Origin: Methylobacterium longum
Lineage (GTDB): Bacteria > Pseudomonadota > Alphaproteobacteria > Rhizobiales > Beijerinckiaceae
Assembly: GCF_022179385.1 (NCBI RefSeq)
Contig: NZ_BPQS01000008.1
Span: 166,661-230,660 of the forward strand
Direction of reading: 5' to 3'
Length of the DNA stretch: 64,000 bases
The notes beneath the pieces are model-generated. The model ran no database searches and was not told where the DNA came from. It saw only the letters and a list, made by a program, of their open reading frames with translations. This document shows, piece by piece, positions 35,014 to 43,859 of this stretch; the stretch's first letter is position 1; every line of letters begins with the position of its first letter. The position numbers and the translations under genes were made by a program.

Positions 35014-35288
35014 CCGAGCAGACCCACTACTACGGCACCGCCGAGCCGCTGCGCGACTTCGTGGCCGAATGCCTCGCGCAGGTGCAGTTCTACGCCAGCA
35101 TGGGCGTGGACTACGCCGGGGCCAGGGACGACGCCGGCCTGACCTACTCGACCCGGTGCGCCATCGCGGCGCTCAAGCAAGGCGTGACGATCCTCAAGAT
35201 GCTGGAGGACAAGAACGCTGCCGATCTGAAGGCCCGGCAAGCTTCCAAGGCCGAACGTGAGGGCGCCGATGCGGCGCTCGGATTGTGA
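35010..35288 (+). CDS. hypothetical small island protein
   Basis: 92 aa, ATGA overlap with the previous gene. Mostly helical with a charged C-terminal segment (MLEDKNAADLKARQASKAER). Function unknown. Confidence 0.5.
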   Translation: MTEQTHYYGTAEPLRDFVAECLAQVQFYASMGVDYAGARDDAGLTYSTRCAIAALKQGVTILKMLEDKNAADLKARQASKAEREGADAALGL

Positions 35289-35295
35289 GGCCGTG

Positions 35296-36597
35296 ATGGA
35301 TAAGCGCGATCCATTCGACGACCTGAAGGACATGGAGGATGCGATGGGTCCTGAGCGCCCGCGCTACTCCTACGATCCTCACGAGGATGAGGAACCCGCG
35401 GCGGATACCGACCCGCCTCGGTCGCGGGCCAAGTCTGGGGCGGACCGCTCGCCCATCTGCGCTACGCCCTACGTCTACCGCGACCCGGCCACGATCCCGG
35501 TGAGGCAGTGGGTGTACGGCAAGCACCTGATCCGCAAGTTCCTGAGCACGACCGCCGCGCCGGGCGCCGTCGGCAAGAGCAGCTTCAAGTTGGTCGAGTC
35601 TATCGCCATGGCCGCCGGCAGGGCCTTGCTCGGTGTGGCCGTGCCGAAGCGCCTGCGCGTCTGGTACTGGAACGGAGAAGATCCCCTTGAAGAGATCGAG
35701 CGCCGCGTCGCTGCGATCTGCATCCACTATGGCATCGATGGGCGCGAGCTTGAGGGCTACCTGTTCCTCGACTCCGGCCGGACTAGCAGCATCGTCATCG
35801 CGAGCCGAACGAAAGAGGGCGCCAAGGTCGCCGAGCCACTGGTGGACAAATTGATAGAGCAGATCCGGGAACACGAGATCGACGTGCTCGTGATCGATCC
35901 GTTCGTGAGTAGCCATGGGCTTGCGGAGAACTCGAACGACGAGATCGACCTCGTGGCAAAGACCTGGAACCGCATCGCGGACGCGGGTGATGCCGCGATT
36001 GAACTGGTCCACCACGTCCGCAAAGGGATGGGACCGGCGGGCGAGTACACGGTCGAAGACGGCCGCGGGGCCGTCGCCCTACTCGCTGCAGCCCGCAGCG
36101 CCCGGGTGCTCAACCCTATGACGAAGGACGAGGCCGAACGCGCCGGCCTGGAGTCCCATCGGGGCTACTTCCGGGTGGATAACGGCAAGAGCAACTTGGC
36201 TCCGCCGCCGGATCGGTCCGAGTGGTTCCACTTGACGCCCGTCTCGCTCGGCAACGGGCCTCCCGGCATCCTCGACTACGGGGACCAAGTAGCGGTGGTG
36301 GAGCCTTGGGAATGGCCCGACCAGCTCGCCGACATCACTACTGCAGACCTAATCGCTGCTCAGACTGAAGTGCGCGCCACCGGCCCTTGGCGGGAGAACT
36401 CCCAGGCCAAAGACTGGGTCGGCATACCAATCGGCCGGGTGCTCAAGCTCGACCCGCAAGAGAAGGCCGACAAAGAGAAGATCAAGCGGGCGCTCAAGGT
36501 CTGGATCGCGAACGGCATGTTCGAGTCAGTCACGGGCAAGGACGCCAAGGGCAATGACCGGCCCTTCATCGAGGTCGGAACCCCCGCGACAGAATGA
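35296..36597 (+). CDS. RepA-like AAA ATPase (AAA_25 type)
   Basis: 433 aa from MDKRDPFDDL; the frame opens 13 codons upstream. Walker A is APGAVGKSSF, Walker B is IDVLVIDPF, with WYWNGEDPLEEIERR between. This matches the hexameric RepA helicase / AAA_25 group found in plasmids, satellites and islands. It may support replication of the excised element. A GC-skewed hairpin region follows directly. Confidence 0.75.
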   Translation: MDKRDPFDDLKDMEDAMGPERPRYSYDPHEDEEPAADTDPPRSRAKSGADRSPICATPYVYRDPATIPVRQWVYGKHLIRKFLSTTAAPGAVGKSSFKLVESIAMAAGRALLGVAVPKRLRVWYWNGEDPLEEIERRVAAICIHYGIDGRELEGYLFLDSGRTSSIVIASRTKEGAKVAEPLVDKLIEQIREHEIDVLVIDPFVSSHGLAENSNDEIDLVAKTWNRIADAGDAAIELVHHVRKGMGPAGEYTVEDGRGAVALLAAARSARVLNPMTKDEAERAGLESHRGYFRVDNGKSNLAPPPDRSEWFHLTPVSLGNGPPGILDYGDQVAVVEPWEWPDQLADITTADLIAAQTEVRATGPWRENSQAKDWVGIPIGRVLKLDPQEKADKEKIKRALKVWIANGMFESVTGKDAKGNDRPFIEVGTPATE

Positions 36598-36971
36598 TTT
36601 TCTTCCCCACCTTCAAACGCCCCAAAAGTGCCTGCCACCACCCCCACCACACCTCCCCACCCCTATAAGGGGGTGGGGAAGGTGAGGAGTGGGGAATGGG
36701 TGGCTCAAGCCCTCACCTCCACACCTCTCCACACCACACCTTTCAAGGTGGGGAAACCCAGAACAGGCCGAGCAAGCGCCTGCGGCAGGGCATAAGCACA
36801 GGCCGGTGCGACAGAACAACTCAGCGCGACCATAACAAAACACAACAGCGAACAACCAAGCATAACAGCGAACGGCTGCGGACGATCAAGTAACGCTAGT
36901 CGTCCGCTTGCATTTAGCTTTCATATCGTAACATATCTTGGGTCATCACTTGCACATGGAGTGCGCCCGGG
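36598..36971. other. strand-asymmetric region after repA-like gene (possible replication origin)
   Basis: 374 bases without a gene. From 36600 to 36760 one strand is almost all C/A/T then G/A, with repeated CCACACC- and GGTGGGG-type motifs. A perfect 9-base inverted repeat CCCCACCCC/GGGGTGGGG lies at 36655-36678 around TATAAG. CATAACA repeats follow near 36830-36870. It could be an element origin or a terminator; neither is proven. Confidence 0.4.
36655..36678. repeat. 9-bp perfect inverted repeat
   Basis: CCCCACCCC at 36655-36663 and GGGGTGGGG at 36670-36678, separated by six bases. It lacks a T run on either strand, so a simple terminator role is not favoured. Confidence 0.75.
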
Positions 36972-37202
36972 ATGTCTGCCGACCGTATCGAGTTCTCCGA
37001 GCCCGTTTGCTTCAGGGCTGAGCCCGGCCTGAACCATGCCGTTGCTCGCGCCGCCCGTCAGGCCCGCACCTCGTCTGCCGAGTGGATGCGCCGCGCGCTC
37101 CGCGAGCGCCTTGCCGGTGACGGTGTAGCCTTGCCGGCCCTCGACGGCGGCGACGGCCCCCGCACACCGCCGGCCGCTCCCGCGCTCCGTCAGGCAGCGT
37201 GA
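36972..37202 (+). CDS. hypothetical protein, possible ribbon-helix-helix fold
   Basis: 76 aa. The N-terminal strand RIEFSEPVCFRAEPGL followed by helices NHAVARAARQ and TSSAEWMRRALRERL resembles the ribbon-helix-helix layout of small island regulators. A Pro/Gly-rich tail follows. The assignment is by pattern only. Confidence 0.5.
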   Translation: MSADRIEFSEPVCFRAEPGLNHAVARAARQARTSSAEWMRRALRERLAGDGVALPALDGGDGPRTPPAAPALRQAA

Positions 37203-37213
37203 GGGCGACCAGC

Positions 37214-37882
37214 ATGCGTCAGCTCCCGACCGCCAACGTCCGCCACGACCGCCACCTCGCTCCGGTCGCCAGCATCGGCCGCAGCCGTGCTGACTTGCAG
37301 CCGGTACCCCAGATAGGTCCTCGGAGCTCAGCGCAGATTTTCGCTGACGGTGAGCGCGCCCGATTTGAGTGCGACGCCCTTTTAGCGAGCCGCCCCGACA
37401 TGCTCCTGATCGGCTCGCCCGAGGAGGTTGCCGCCCTCGACGCGCGCATCGAGCTGGCGCGGATCCGGACGCTGCAGGCCAACACCCAGCACGCCGCCGC
37501 GCTGGCTGCCGAGACTGAGGCCAAGGCGGCGCACGAAGCCGAGCAGAAGCGCCGCAAGGACCTTCACCGCAGGGCCGTGAAGGCCAGCGCCGAGGTCGAG
37601 AAGCTGGCGGCCGAGTACATCACCGAGGCGCAGCGCCTCGTGCCGTTGCTTGAGCGGATCCGCGAGCGCGCCGCGCTGATCGAGGCCGCCAACTTCGCCT
37701 TGCCCGAGGGCGCCGATCCGGTCCCGCCGGGTGAGCCGCGCTGCAGTTGGAACGGCAGATCGGACCAGCCGCACAGCTCGATTGCCAGCCGCGTGAAGCT
37801 GCCCGCCCTCGGCACCGACGCCGGCTACATCTGGGGCGAGGTCGCCCCGATCCACGGGAGGATCATCCATGAACCGCACTGA
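37214..37882 (+). CDS. hypothetical coiled-coil island protein
   Basis: About 222 aa. Residues roughly 75-160 form a long Ala/Glu/Lys-rich coiled coil. The C-terminus holds CSWNGRSDQPHSS. A GTG at 37199 is an alternative start. Function unknown; similar-looking proteins occur in alphaproteobacterial prophages. Confidence 0.55.
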   Translation: MRQLPTANVRHDRHLAPVASIGRSRADLQPVPQIGPRSSAQIFADGERARFECDALLASRPDMLLIGSPEEVAALDARIELARIRTLQANTQHAAALAAETEAKAAHEAEQKRRKDLHRRAVKASAEVEKLAAEYITEAQRLVPLLERIRERAALIEAANFALPEGADPVPPGEPRCSWNGRSDQPHSSIASRVKLPALGTDAGYIWGEVAPIHGRIIHEPH

Positions 37883-38135
37883 GATCGAGGAAGGCCGCGC
37901 CTGGGCCCGTCGTGCTCTCCGGAAGCCTGAGCCGTCCGCTCCTGAGCGCAAGCTGAGTTCGGCCGAACGCATCGCTGCGTATCTGGCTCAGAGCCGCGAG
38001 GCCGAGGCCACGGCCACTCAGACCCGTTCTGCCGTCGAGCAGACCCGACGCGACCTGCACGTGCCCGGGTCGACCTTCGCAGTCGGCGGCGAGCGCTATG
38101 CGGCGGACGGCTCCCGCTGGAAGCGCGTCGCTTAA
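37869..38135 (+). CDS. hypothetical small basic protein
   Basis: 88 aa, ATG preceded by GGGAGG and overlapping the previous gene by 14 bases. Charged and helical, ending in a short beta-like segment FAVGGERYAADGSRWKRVA. Not recognised. Confidence 0.55.
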   Translation: MNRTEIEEGRAWARRALRKPEPSAPERKLSSAERIAAYLAQSREAEATATQTRSAVEQTRRDLHVPGSTFAVGGERYAADGSRWKRVA

Positions 38136-38370
38136 TCCGGATTGCGCGGGTCCAAGCCCTTACGGGCCTCCTGCTCGCGCCATTGAGGAAGACGCAGTCC
38201 TTCCGAAACCGGAAGCCAGCCTGTCCCCGAACGACCATGGCCATGGGACCGGGGATCCAAAGGCCGGCACGACTGCACCCCCTGACCAAGCAGGGATCCC
38301 GGGAGATCGCGGCGGAGGGGTCACCCCGCTGCGGTCTCCTCATCCAGCCCGAGCCAACCACCCGATCTGT

Positions 38371-38475
38371 TCAGTGGGTCGCGAGCGAGACGCTATGCAC
38401 CATCAGCACAGCCGTCAGGAGCATGCCGAGAGCGGCAGGCGTGGCGATGGCGAGACGGGCAGACATGCTGATCAT
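38371..38475 (-). CDS. candidate 34-aa membrane peptide
   Basis: The ATG has AAGGAGAA at ideal spacing. The product MISMSARLAIATPAALGMLL... is one hydrophobic helix with a short polar C-terminus. It resembles in size small membrane peptides or type I toxins, but no antisense RNA or known family is seen. Confidence 0.45.
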   Translation of the reverse strand: MISMSARLAIATPAALGMLLTAVLMVHSVSLATH

Positions 38476-38533
38476 GGCGTTCTCCTTTCCCGTCCAATGT
38501 GGCGAGATCATCGAAGCTGCGCTGTGCGCCAGC

Positions 38534-38584
38534 TCACTCCATCTGCTGACGATCTTCGTGGTCGTCGCCGTATTGCTGATCCAT
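38534..38584 (-). CDS. candidate 16-aa peptide upstream of the membrane peptide
   Basis: MDQQYGDDHEDRQQME follows AAAGGAGAGG closely. A very acidic short frame so well served by a ribosome binding site, 58 bases before the 34-aa frame, could be a leader peptide. Confidence 0.3.
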   Translation of the reverse strand: MDQQYGDDHEDRQQME

Positions 38585-38862
38585 CGCACCTCTCCTTTGC
38601 CGAGAATTGCAACTTCTGCGCCAGCGCCGGACTGCTGACCTCTGCCAAGTCTCAAGAGTGCGCCGTCACGGTTAACGAAAGCTTTCAGAGGGCAGGTGGG
38701 ACCCAACGGGGATCTCCCTGCGGAGGGTGTTCCGATGCGAGTTCCTAGGTTCTTCCCGAGGGGGGTAGAGGCCGAGGGTCCGCGCGAGTGAATACAATAT
38801 CCAGGCGCCGACCCCGAAAACCCAGCAACACGCAACGGCCAGCGCAAAGAGCAGCACGCAAC

Positions 38863-39453
38863 ATGGCAACGACCGAGACCAGAGCGGCCTTCGCCCGCCG
38901 TCACGGTGTGAACCGTTCGACGGTCGGCCGCTGGGAAACCAAGGGCAGCTTAGTGCTGACGGTCGATGGGCTGGTGAGCGTCGAGGCGTCGGAGCAGTTG
39001 CTCGGCGCCCGGGCGGAAACCTACCGCGGCGGCAAGGCGAAGGGCCCGAGCGCTCACAAGGCCCCGGCGACGGTCGCTTCAAATCTGGATGCACCCGCTG
39101 CTCAGGATTCGCTGGCGCTCGCGCACGCCGGCTTGGCCGAGGTCATCCGTGCGATCGGCCCGTATGCCGCCCGTATGGCGGTGGAGTTCGGCGCGCCGCT
39201 GGAGGTTGCCTATGGCCTTGATCAGGCTGTTGCCGTTGAGGCAGATTGCATCGCAGCCCGGTTCCTAGCGCAGCACGGCTATCCGGACACGGCCAATGGC
39301 TACGGCACGCTGGAGAGCCTGTGCGTCGACTTCGTGGAGGCGGACTGGGCCGCGCTCGCCAAAGCCGCTGGCGCCCGGCTCGACCTCGATGCGCTTGATG
39401 CGTGGTTCACCGGCACTCCCTACTGGCGGTCGCCTGCTGAGGCTTCGGCATGA
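38863..39453 (+). CDS. putative phage DNA-packaging / terminase small subunit-like protein
   Basis: 196 aa. The N-terminus MATTETRAAFARRHGVNRST followed by VGRWETKGSLVL is a helix-turn-helix like Nu1-type terminase small subunits. The rest is helical and Ala-rich. The frame is open 25 codons upstream. It is followed by two overlapping phage-type frames, supporting a phage origin. A plain DNA-binding regulator is the alternative. Confidence 0.5.
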   Translation: MATTETRAAFARRHGVNRSTVGRWETKGSLVLTVDGLVSVEASEQLLGARAETYRGGKAKGPSAHKAPATVASNLDAPAAQDSLALAHAGLAEVIRAIGPYAARMAVEFGAPLEVAYGLDQAVAVEADCIAARFLAQHGYPDTANGYGTLESLCVDFVEADWAALAKAAGARLDLDALDAWFTGTPYWRSPAEASA

Positions 39454-39581
39454 CCATCCAGCCGGCTCCTCAGCCCATCCCATCCAACGACCCGCTGCGC
39501 ATCGGCGAGATCCGGACCCTGCTCGGCGTGCCGCTGCGCTGGAACGGCAGCACGTGGCAGAAGGTGACTGCGAATGGCTGA
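39450..39581 (+). CDS. small phage-type protein (43 aa)
   Basis: Starts in an ATGA overlap with the preceding stop and overlaps the next start by eight bases. Sequence includes DPLRIGEIRTLLGVPLRWNG. Such tight overlaps are normal in phage tail regions. Unknown function. Confidence 0.45.
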   Translation: MTIQPAPQPIPSNDPLRIGEIRTLLGVPLRWNGSTWQKVTANG

Positions 39582-39804
39582 CGAGACTCTTCGACTTTCT
39601 GCGGAGGTTATCGACGAATTTTTCGGCCCCCTCAAAGCTCTACGCATCCGGCTGCTCGATGCTGGTTGGGAATGCGGGCCGGTTGCTCGGCGCTACAGAG
39701 GCAGCAGGTCGCCTAGTCGTCCAAATTCGACGCTTGCTACCCGCAGCGGAGGGCCGCCTGCGATCCGTTGCAGACCCTCACGATGTCTGCTTCGCGGTAG
39801 TTAA
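39574..39804 (+). pseudogene. 5' fragment of a phage tail tape-measure gene
   Basis: Begins MADETLRLSAEVIDEFFGPL, a typical start of tape-measure proteins in alphaproteobacterial prophages. After about 30 residues the frame degenerates into Arg/Ser/Pro-rich text and stops. The matching 3' end lies at 41776-42039, with the transporter gene between, so the gene is disrupted. Confidence 0.5.
39698..39775. repeat. left arm of imperfect inverted repeat around the transporter gene
   Basis: About 78 bases similar to the reverse complement of 41691-41761. The best 30-base core (CTAGTCGTCCAAATTCGACG onward) has four mismatches. Confidence 0.6.
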
Positions 39805-39872
39805 ACGCCAAGCGCCCTCGGACCGTCGCAAGCACGATGGCTGGCAGACGATTGTGATGACTGTCGGACGGT

Positions 39873-41192
39873 TCAGCGCAGGGCGGCGGTAGTTTCGAGG
39901 TTCGACAGCCGGTCTCTGACAGCGACGCCTCTGTAAATGACGATCGTCGCTACAAGGCCGCAAAGCCCCCCGAACGCCATCCAGTATCCCGGCGCCGCTT
40001 GGTTGCCGGTCTCCTCGATCAGCCATGTGGAGATCAGGGGCGTGAACCCTCCGAAGAAGGCCGTCGCCAGCGAATAGGCGAGCGAGAACCCTGCCGTGCG
40101 CACAGTTGTGGGGATAATCTCGGTGAGAGCGACAACCATCGCGCCGTTGTAGCTGCCGTACAGGAACGACAGCCAAAGCAAGACGATCAACATGTTCGCG
40201 AAGGACGCATTTGCGACCAGCCATGACAGCGCAGGGTAAGCCGTCAGCAAGGTCAGCGCCGAGAAGATCAGCAGAAGCGGCTTGCGACCGACCCTGTCCG
40301 ACAGCGCCCCCATGACGGGCAGCCAGAACAGGTTCGATAGGGCCGTGCAGAAAGTCACAAGCAAGCTGTCCGTGTCGGAGAGCTTGAGGACGTTCTTGCC
40401 GAACGTCGGCGTGTAAACCGTGATCGTATAGAAGGACACGGTCGTCATGGCGACGAGCAGCATGCCGAGGCCGACGATCCTCCAATTCTGAACAAGCGAG
40501 CTGAAGATCTGCTGCGTGCTCGGCCGTACCTTGCGCTGAAGGAATTCCTCCGTCTCCTCCAGCGAGCGGCGGATGTAGAAGAGGAACGGGACAATCGCGC
40601 AGCCGATGAAGAACGGGATGCGCCAGCCCCAGTCGTTCATCTCCGCGGGGACGAGCGCATGGTTAAGGAAGTAGCCTATGATCGCGGCGAACATCACCGC
40701 GACCTGCTGGCTGCCGGACTGCCACGATACGTAGAAGCCCTTGTTGCCGGGGGTGGACATTTCGGCGAGGTAGACCGAGACGCCGCCGAGTTCGACGCCG
40801 GCCGAGAACCCCTGCAGAAGGCGACCGATGAGCACTAGGAAGGGTGCGAACAGCCCTATCGTCGCGTAGCTCGGCACGAAGGCGATGAGGACCGTTCCAA
40901 GGGCCATAATCATCAGCGTGACGATCAAGCCCTTGCGCCGTCCGATGCGGTCCACGTAGGCGCCGAGGATCACCGCCCCAAGGGGCCGCATTAGGAAGCC
41001 CGCGCCGAACGTAACGAACGTTAGCATCAGCGAAGCGTATTCGTTGGCGACTGGGAAGAAAGCCTTGGAGATATAGGAGGCGTAGAAACCGAAGAGGAAA
41101 AAGTCGAACATCTCCAGAAAGTTGCCGCTGGTGACGCGAAGCACCGTCGCCACCTTGGACTTGGATCGATCGCGTTCCGAGAACGTAGCCAC
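39873..41192 (-). CDS. MFS (MHS-family) citrate/tricarballylate-type proton symporter
   Basis: 439 aa from a GTG with GGAGGG four bases upstream; the frame extends 28 codons further. About twelve transmembrane segments. Close in pattern to TcuC/Cit[76 protein letters not shown]. It should import a tricarboxylate or similar organic acid with protons. It is an isolated metabolic gene opposite in strand to the phage remnants that flank it. Confidence 0.85.
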   Translation of the reverse strand: MATFSERDRSKSKVATVLRVTSGNFLEMFDFFLFGFYASYISKAFFPVANEYASLMLTFVTFGAGFLMRPLGAVILGAYVDRIGRRKGLIVTLMIMALGTVLIAFVPSYATIGLFAPFLVLIGRLLQGFSAGVELGGVSVYLAEMSTPGNKGFYVSWQSGSQQVAVMFAAIIGYFLNHALVPAEMNDWGWRIPFFIGCAIVPFLFYIRRSLEETEEFLQRKVRPSTQQIFSSLVQNWRIVGLGMLLVAMTTVSFYTITVYTPTFGKNVLKLSDTDSLLVTFCTALSNLFWLPVMGALSDRVGRKPLLLIFSALTLLTAYPALSWLVANASFANMLIVLLWLSFLYGSYNGAMVVALTEIIPTTVRTAGFSLAYSLATAFFGGFTPLISTWLIEETGNQAAPGYWMAFGGLCGLVATIVIYRGVAVRDRLSNLETTAALR

Positions 41193-41690
41193 GGCGTCCC
41201 TCCAGAACCTAGCCACGGCCGTTTTGAGGGCCGCATTTGTTGATGCTCGTTTTAATCCCTGCGCTAATCGACGCAATGAGCGGGCCGCCTAGAAACAGGA
41301 AGCGACAGCCAATTCTGGTGTTTATGTAACTAGCTTTCGATTACCTCGACTTTCGGCAGTCGAAGGTTCAAAGCGGGCGAACGGCGTTCGGTTAAGCTCT
41401 GCATGCCCCTAGGTTCTGAGCTCAGGCCTGTCGCGCGAAGAGGTTGGTGGCGGCCAGTACGACTGGGTTGGGTCCACGCTGTGTGAAAACGTCGGCGCCC
41501 TGCGAAATCGTAGAACAATTCTCTACGCGGCAGACATGCACGTCTGTCGGATTGCCGCTCCGGCGTCTTCAGGGTACCCGTTTCGGCGCTGCACAGGCTG
41601 CTCTGCGGAAGATCCTTCTACCGCTTCTGCGTTTTCACACACTCTCGGTCGGAGGCGGAACGTCCCCTTCAGGGCGGAAGGTCGAGGTCC

Positions 41691-41761
41691 GGTTGCCACC
41701 CGTTGCGGACTCTGCCGTTGGGTACCAAGCGTCGGATTTCGACCACTAGCTGGTCTGCCTC
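41691..41761. repeat. right arm of imperfect inverted repeat around the transporter gene
   Basis: Partner of 39698-39775. Together they bracket the transporter like ends of a small cassette, but no transposase is inside. Confidence 0.6.
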
Positions 41762-41775
41762 ACCCCAACGTAGCC

Positions 41776-42039
41776 CAAGCTGACGGCGAGGGCTGGGCCG
41801 GTCGGGAGAAGGCCAGGAAGGCTTTCGGGGCGATGCAGAAGGGCGAGGGGCGACTCGATACCTCCGCTGGAAGAGCTGGGGTCGTCGGCGGGCAGAAGGT
41901 CGAGGCAAACGGCAGCGTCAGCGTCGTCGTGCAGCGGCCGGGCCCGGACACGAACGTCCGCACCTCAGCCTCCGGCAACCTGTTCAAGGACGTCGTTCTG
42001 AGCCGAGGGCGGACGATGGCCCCGGCCGAACGGACGTGA
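41776..42039 (+). pseudogene. 3' fragment of a phage tail tape-measure gene
   Basis: About 87 codons with VEANGSVSVVVQRPGPDTNV followed by RTSASGNLFKDVVLSRGR, the usual C-terminal pattern of tape-measure proteins. No start signal. It would join the 5' fragment at 39574 if the transporter segment were removed. Confidence 0.55.
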
Positions 42040-42061
42040 CTTTGTGCAGTGGACGGTTCAC

Positions 42062-42289
42062 CTAGCGGTCGCTGATCAAACCCCTGCTTTCGGCATATTT
42101 GACCACGTCAGCGTCCGCCATTGTGAAATCGCCCATCCGCCAGTGCTGAAAGCCGTCACGGTCCCCAACCGGGGTCACCATGCGCCCGCATGCACGTAGG
42201 GCTGCTACGGCTTCCAAGATGCGAGCAGGGCGGACAGGTTCGGGCCTACTCACCCGACGGCTCAGCCAAACGAAGATCTGCGAGCGCAT
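42062..42289 (-). CDS. hypothetical protein
   Basis: 75 aa from MRSQIFVWLSRR, or up to 107 aa with an upstream start. Contains GDRDGFQHWRMGDFTMADAD, possibly a small DNA-binding or beta domain. Not recognised and may be a fragment. Confidence 0.4.
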   Translation of the reverse strand: MRSQIFVWLSRRVSRPEPVRPARILEAVAALRACGRMVTPVGDRDGFQHWRMGDFTMADADVVKYAESRGLISDR

Positions 42290-42402
42290 GGCGGTGACCC
42301 CGACCGGCCGAGAGCCTCTAACGAATGACGAGGCGCTCCAGACTGCCAGAGCCATGACTCGCCTCGTGGACAGGATGCGCCTCAAAATCTGCCAGAGGAA
42401 GA

Positions 42403-42431
42403 CGGGCGGCAGATGGCGAAGGCGGATTAGC
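42403..42431 (+). repeat. short copy of the tape-measure 3' end
   Basis: The tract from ACGGGCGGCAGATGGCGAAG to a TAG stop matches 43732-43797 and 44816-44881 over their last 24 or so bases (GRQMAKA-stop). Confidence 0.55.
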
Positions 42432-42442
42432 TCGCTGTGCTT

Positions 42443-42802
42443 CTACGGTAGAGACGAACTATGGGCAGCCGCGAAATTGCTCATTCGGCCGCCCACGACG
42501 CTGTGCTGTGCCGAGGTCTGGACCATCTCAGCCTCTAGATCCGCGAGCGGCACCTCTACACCGTTGGCAGCTAGATCTGCTTGGACTCGCTCCAGCAACG
42601 CAGTGGGCTTTAGTCCCTCAATCCTGGCGGCGATCAGCGCCTGCGCATAGGCTTCCGATGTCATTCCATCCAGACCCAGCATGCGTATGGCTAAGTCAGC
42701 GACCGCTCGGATGCCGGCGATGTGGTTTGTAAACCGCATCTCCTCGCCATGTATATAAATAAGCTCGGCCGCACGCTCGCGTTCTTCAAATGACCTCAGC
42801 AT
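42443..42802 (-). CDS. F1F0-ATPase inhibitor zeta-subunit paralogue (DUF1476)
   Basis: 119 aa. SFEERERAAELIYIHGEEMR, then AIRMLGLDGMTSEAYAQALI and LLERVQADLAANGVEV follow the zeta-subunit (DUF1476) helical pattern. In Paracoccus the zeta subunit blocks ATP hydrolysis by F1. The last 25 or so residues are an unrelated tail. Divergence and island location suggest a second copy beside a chromosomal housekeeping one; whether it still inhibits the ATPase is unknown. Confidence 0.7.
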   Translation of the reverse strand: MLRSFEERERAAELIYIHGEEMRFTNHIAGIRAVADLAIRMLGLDGMTSEAYAQALIAARIEGLKPTALLERVQADLAANGVEVPLADLEAEMVQTSAQHSVVGGRMSNFAAAHSSSLP

Positions 42803-42998
42803 GGCTAGGCCCTCTTCGAGCTACAGCATGCAGCTTACGCCTGTTTTCTAATCCAGCAAGCATCTCCGCGCCTGCGCGATGGCGGCCAACAACAGCCACG
42901 CGTGAGCGATCGGCCTCGCACCTTCGTGACATGACATGGGCGTGAGCTGGGATACGATCTCTCTCGTCGTATCTCCCGATCCGACAAACCTACCTTCA

Positions 42999-43030
42999 GC
43001 CCGCCCGGTTCAAGCCGCGGCGGGCTTTTT
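42999..43030 (+). terminator. rho-independent terminator
   Basis: GCCCGCC pairs with GGCGGGC and is followed by TTTTT on the plus strand. No plus-strand gene ends just before it. Confidence 0.65.
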
Positions 43031-43116
43031 GCCGCGCGTCGGACGGTGCCATTGTGGCCGAGCTTGCAACGGTGTTTCGTGTCCTCGGACTACCGATCTG
43101 ATTTGCGACAACCTTA

Positions 43117-43145
43117 GCCCACCCGGTTCGCCGGTGCGGGCTTTT
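43117..43145 (+). terminator. second terminator-like hairpin
   Basis: GCCC-ACC/GGT-GC-GGGC with a bulge and TTTT after it. It abuts the stop of the minus-strand winged-helix gene and may serve both strands. Confidence 0.5.
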
Positions 43146-43406
43146 CTATGCACGCCAACCCGCAAGAAGCCTCGTTTCTACCTCCGGCTCGGCCCACGAA
43201 GAACCATAGCGACGCTCCAGTTCGGCTTGTCCGGCAGCGGTGATCCTGTACTCGGCGCTCCTAGCCTTCGGGTCGGTCTGTCCGGTGGCGGTGATCAGGC
43301 CGAGCGCCTCCAAGCGGCGCGTGTAGTCACTCGGCTTATAGAAGCGCCCCCCGGTCTGAGCGAGTGTGCGGAGCCGGTAGAGGCTGGTGGGCGCGAGCTT
43401 GTGCAT
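43146..43406 (-). CDS. putative winged-helix protein
   Basis: 86 aa from MHKLAPTSLYRLRTLAQTGG. The layout YTRRLEALGLITATG...EYRITAAGQAELERRYG resembles a winged helix with a wing. The start shares one base with the stop of the upstream secreted-protein gene, so they are coupled. Possible regulator of the island. Confidence 0.55.
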   Translation of the reverse strand: MHKLAPTSLYRLRTLAQTGGRFYKPSDYTRRLEALGLITATGQTDPKARSAEYRITAAGQAELERRYGSSWAEPEVETRLLAGWRA

Positions 43407-43708
43407 CAGCGCGTAACTGCCCCGATGTCGTCCTCGAAGATCGAGTCCGGCTGGCAGGCGTGCCACTCCTTCTTCTCCTCAGTCTGACCCTTACGGCCCC
43501 AGCAATAGCCGACCTGGGCCAAGCGGCCGCTGAGCCGATCTTGGAGCCTGCACTGCTCATGGGTAGCAGCCGGATCCCCGGCGGCCTCACAGGCTTGCGA
43601 TGCCTTCAACTCGGCGGTCAACAGCTCGGGAACGGTCGGAAGCTGCTGCTGAGCCTGCGCTCCACCGGCAGCGACGACGAGAGCAAGGGCGGCGAGAAAT
43701 GTGCGCAT
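43406..43708 (-). CDS. small secreted protein, Cys-containing
   Basis: 100 aa from MRTFLAALALVVAAGGAQAQ, a clear signal peptide. The mature part has four Cys (ASQACEAAG, EQCRLQD, GYCWGRK, HACQPD), consistent with periplasmic disulfides. Function unknown. The long frame upstream of this ATG has no support. Confidence 0.55.
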   Translation of the reverse strand: MRTFLAALALVVAAGGAQAQQQLPTVPELLTAELKASQACEAAGDPAATHEQCRLQDRLSGRLAQVGYCWGRKGQTEEKKEWHACQPDSIFEDDIGAVTR

Positions 43709-43731
43709 CCCGGCAGGATAGCCGAGCCGAA

Positions 43732-43797
43732 GCGTCCAGCAACCTCTTCCGCGACGTGGTGCAGAACCACGGGCGGCAGATGGCGAAGGCGGTTTGA
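43732..43797 (+). repeat. copy of the tape-measure 3' end
   Basis: Encodes SSNLFRDVVQNHGRQMAKAV-stop. About 90 percent identical over 52 bases to 44816-44881. No start codon context; a remnant. Confidence 0.65.
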
Positions 43798-43859
43798 GGC
43801 TTGCGGAACCGCCGGCCCACTCGCGCGTCGACCCGGTATCCCGAGTGCAATGACCTTCA

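Noticed and set aside
42936..43487. 183-codon plus-strand frame
   Set aside because: Crosses two terminator hairpins and is antisense to two coupled minus-strand genes.
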